Shown in pieces: positions 5,780 through 7,510 of a stretch of 7,510 bases of DNA. A program made the position numbers and the translations under genes. Position 1 is the first letter of the stretch, and every line of letters starts with the position of its first letter. This DNA comes from Candidatus Jordarchaeum madagascarense (GTDB lineage Archaea > Asgardarchaeota > Jordiarchaeia > Jordiarchaeales > Jordiarchaeaceae), in the NCBI GenBank assembly GCA_019056875.1, contig DXJA01000242.1, forward strand, positions 1 to 7,510. Reading direction: 5' to 3'. The notes under the pieces were generated by a model. That model did no database searches and was not told the DNA's origin. It saw only the letters and a program-made list of their open reading frames with translations.

Positions 5780-6808
5780 TTAGAATTTCTTCCCAACTAT
5801 TGTATAATGTTGTTTTCGATCCTCATTTTGGGAAGGCTCAGGTTTCGCTTCTATTCCTAATCTTGCTGTGATTTCTTCTGCAAGCTTTGGTGCACTACCG
5901 GGACGCGCATTATCTGTTATTACTAATTTCGGATTACACTTTTTTACATAGCTAATTAGTTGGTTAAAATCTGAATGCCCACTTAATGAAACAACATACT
6001 CCCTCAAACCGATTTTCTTATACGGTAATCCGAATTGCCAACCCGTGAGAAATATGCAGGTAGAATTTTTACTTACCTTAGGTCTAAATGAAGGGTGATA
6101 AAACCCTATGTATTGTTGAGATCTTAGTACCTTTCTTCCCATCTCACTTAGTGAGGAGTAAAAACCCCCAAGAGCAATACCATATTTTTCGTAAATTTTT
6201 GAAATCGAGTAGACTTTTGGGGGATTAATAAAGGGAACTTCTATTTTTGTCTCGTGAAGTAAGTTCATAACCTCTTGAAGCTTTCCATAGAATCCTAATA
6301 TGATAATTGAGTTTTGGCTTTCTAACTCAGATTGAACCAGATTAGTTAGTTCGTCTTTAACCTTACTAAATGATGGCCTAATACAGGATGGATGTCCATA
6401 AGTGGCATCCAAAACTAGAATATCACACTTTATTGCTTGTGTTTGTTCGTACCTGAAATCGCTGCTATAGACATACCTTTCTCCCATCGGATTTTCCACT
6501 AAAACTTGAGCTGAACCAAGAATATGTTGGGTTGGAAAAAGAGTGATAGTATCCTCTTCATAACTAAATGGTACTTTATAGTTGGGTGTGATTATTTGTG
6601 GTGGATATATTCCCCTCATAACTTCTAGTAAATCCTTCGTAGCGGGAGTTGTACAGATTAGATCAGAATCTCTTATACTATCTTCTAACCCCCAGAGATG
6701 ATCGGAATGAACATGTGTTATAACCCTTATTCTGTGACCAGGAAGATACCCATCACAAACCACTTTGTTTAGGACGATTGCCCCTGAATTTGTAATAGTT
6801 ATACTCAT
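5780..6808 (-). CDS. Beta-CASP metallo-beta-lactamase-fold nuclease
   Basis: This is a predicted zinc-dependent exonuclease of the SNM1/CPSF-like group, acting on RNA or DNA. In the 342-residue form it has H-x-H-x-D-H at 32-37 (HVHSDH), a third metal-ligand histidine in QHILGSAQ (H95), an aspartate in YSSDF (D117), and VLDATYG (D134, beta-CASP motif A). The beta-CASP part runs from about 145, with GFYGKLQE, and SLSGHSD (H278) as motif B. The region where many relatives have a THG or HGE motif reads ITDNARPGS instead. No KH domain is present and the protein is short compared with archaeal CPSF-like nucleases, closer to DNA-ligase-associated exonucleases. I chose ATG 6808, preceded by GGGGT at 8 nt; an in-frame TTG at 6835 would add nine residues. 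It is convergent with nrdD and divergent from the helical-repeat gene, so no operon partner is suggested. Confidence 0.8.
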   Translation of the reverse strand: MSITITNSGAIVLNKVVCDGYLPGHRIRVITHVHSDHLWGLEDSIRDSDLICTTPATKDLLEVMRGIYPPQIITPNYKVPFSYEEDTITLFPTQHILGSAQVLVENPMGERYVYSSDFRYEQTQAIKCDILVLDATYGHPSCIRPSFSKVKDELTNLVQSELESQNSIIILGFYGKLQEVMNLLHETKIEVPFINPPKVYSISKIYEKYGIALGGFYSSLSEMGRKVLRSQQYIGFYHPSFRPKVSKNSTCIFLTGWQFGLPYKKIGLREYVVSLSGHSDFNQLISYVKKCNPKLVITDNARPGSAPKLAEEITARLGIEAKPEPSQNEDRKQHYTIVGKKF

Positions 6809-6860
6809 AAGGTCAACCCCACACTTAGAACCCAAAATAATGCCCGATGTATACTATTAG

Positions 6861-6870
6861 AATTTAAAAA
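6861..6870 (-). promoter_or_regulatory. Possible TATA box for the nuclease gene
   Basis: The minus strand reads TTTTTAAATT. A start about 25 nt downstream, near 6840, gives a leader of about 30 nt before ATG 6808 and would place TTG 6835 only a few bases from the transcript end, which supports the ATG. The element is near-symmetric and could also serve the plus strand. Confidence 0.4.
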
Positions 6871-6924
6871 CTTGGTACTATTAATAATTGTAGGATAAAA
6901 AGTTAATTTTGAGATCCACTTTGT

Positions 6925-6932
6925 AATAAATA
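6925..6932 (+). promoter_or_regulatory. Possible TATA box for the helical-repeat gene
   Basis: AATAAATA lies about 45 nt before the GTG at 6973. Transcription starting near 6955 would leave a leader of under 20 nt. No clear Shine-Dalgarno precedes the GTG, consistent with a very short leader. Confidence 0.25.
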
Positions 6933-6972
6933 GGTTTGTGAAAGTATTTGGAATCAGAAATTGGTGTTTGAA

Positions 6973-7510
6973 GTGTCAGATAAGTTATTTGATGAGGCTG
7001 TTTCTAGAGGAGATTTTATTGAGGCTTATAGAATAGCCAAATTTGTTCTACGAGATGAGAGGAGAGCTTGGGATCTTTATGTTGATGCTTTGGATTCTAT
7101 TGGAAGTTTGATATACACTGCATCGGATTTAAAAAGAAGAGGTAATTATGAAGAGACAGCTAAACTTTTCTTACGTTGTGCTGAATTTTTTGAGGGAGAA
7201 AGAGATTACGGTCGAGCCAGCGGATTTTTCATAGAAGTCGGCGATTGCTTCTCAGCAACAAATAATCTGAAGAAGGCGGGTGATAGTTTTACACGGGCAT
7301 ATGAACTTGCCATTCTAGATTGGAGAATTTTTGATCCTAGCAAAAAAATAGCATCTCTTAGTGTTCTGCTCTCTATACTAACTATTATATTACGTGGAGA
7401 AATGATGGAAGTAAAGAAAATCTTCAAACTTGTTAGATTCTCTCTCGAAGAAAAAGAACGCCGAAAGTTACGTGGGCAGGACTATTATAAAATAGCAAAA
7501 TATATTTATA
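6973..7510 (+). CDS. Alpha-helical TPR/SNAP-like repeat protein, partial at the right edge
   Basis: An open frame from GTG 6973 runs without a stop for 179 codons to the window edge; TTG 6961 and GTG 6964 are alternative starts, with an in-frame TAG at 6931. The protein begins MSDKLFDEAVSRGDFIEAY if the GTG is read as Met. It is almost entirely helical, with TPR-like pairs of small and aromatic residues: FDEAVSRGDFIEAYRIAK (5-22), NYEETAKLFLRCAEFF (58-73), DYGRASGFFIEVGDCF (78-93) and NLKKAGDSFTRAYELA (98-113). These resemble SNAP/TPR solenoids, which hold protein partners rather than catalyse reactions. A hydrophobic segment (LSVLLSILTIIL, 129-140) is too short and too helix-packed to call membrane with confidence. 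Its partner is unknown. It is divergent from the nuclease gene. Confidence 0.65.
   Translation, partial: MSDKLFDEAVSRGDFIEAYRIAKFVLRDERRAWDLYVDALDSIGSLIYTASDLKRRGNYEETAKLFLRCAEFFEGERDYGRASGFFIEVGDCFSATNNLKKAGDSFTRAYELAILDWRIFDPSKKIASLSVLLSILTIILRGEMMEVKKIFKLVRFSLEEKERRKLRGQDYYKIAKYIY

Noticed and set aside
7206..7427. A 73-codon minus-strand frame at the right edge.
   Set aside because: It is antisense to the partial helical-repeat gene, whose plus-strand frame is open for 179 codons with a consistent repeat pattern.
1..7510. CRISPR array, insertion sequence or prophage genes.
   Set aside because: I found no regularly spaced repeats, transposase or integrase motifs, or terminal inverted repeats; the genes look like ordinary chromosomal ones.

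Overview
This AT-rich window most likely comes from an anaerobic archaeon. The pointers are an archaeal-type 2-isopropylmalate synthase, a class III anaerobic ribonucleotide reductase paired with a small redoxin, a beta-CASP metallo-beta-lactamase-fold nuclease of the kind common in archaea, TATA-like boxes about 25 nt from plausible transcript starts, oligo-T tracts after stop codons, and GTG/TTG starts. I cannot name the lineage from the sequence alone.

Layout, left to right. (1) Minus strand 107-1687: leuA-type alpha-isopropylmalate synthase, followed by a T-rich tract. A 17-codon open frame with a strong GGAGG overlaps its start codon out of frame. (2) Minus strand 1959-2507: a winged-helix transcription regulator without cysteines. 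(3) 2508-3181: a long, mostly non-coding divergent region with several TATA-like boxes, inverted repeats and a possible 29-codon small ORF. (4) Plus strand 3182-5724: a redoxin gene overlapping by 4 bp an anaerobic ribonucleoside-triphosphate reductase gene (nrdD), clearly an operon. No nrdG activase gene lies next to it. (5) Minus strand 5780-6808: a beta-CASP/MBL nuclease, convergent with nrdD. (6) Plus strand 6973 to the right edge: the N-terminal 179 codons of an alpha-helical TPR/SNAP-like repeat protein, cut by the window edge.

How they may work together. The redoxin and NrdD look like an electron donor and enzyme pair for making deoxyribonucleotides without oxygen. The NrdD finger loop carries a C-x2-CC cluster in place of the loop seen in formate-using enzymes, which fits thiol (redoxin) reduction. 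The most interesting regulatory hint is that the 8-mer TGGAGGAA with an inverted CCTC(C) arm occurs three times: after the regulator gene on its leuA-proximal side (1911-1928), at the regulator's start (2509-2521), and just upstream of the redoxin-nrdD operon (3124-3140). This suggests the regulator may control itself and the nrd operon. It is a hypothesis: GGAGG is also a Shine-Dalgarno core, which is a real confounder.
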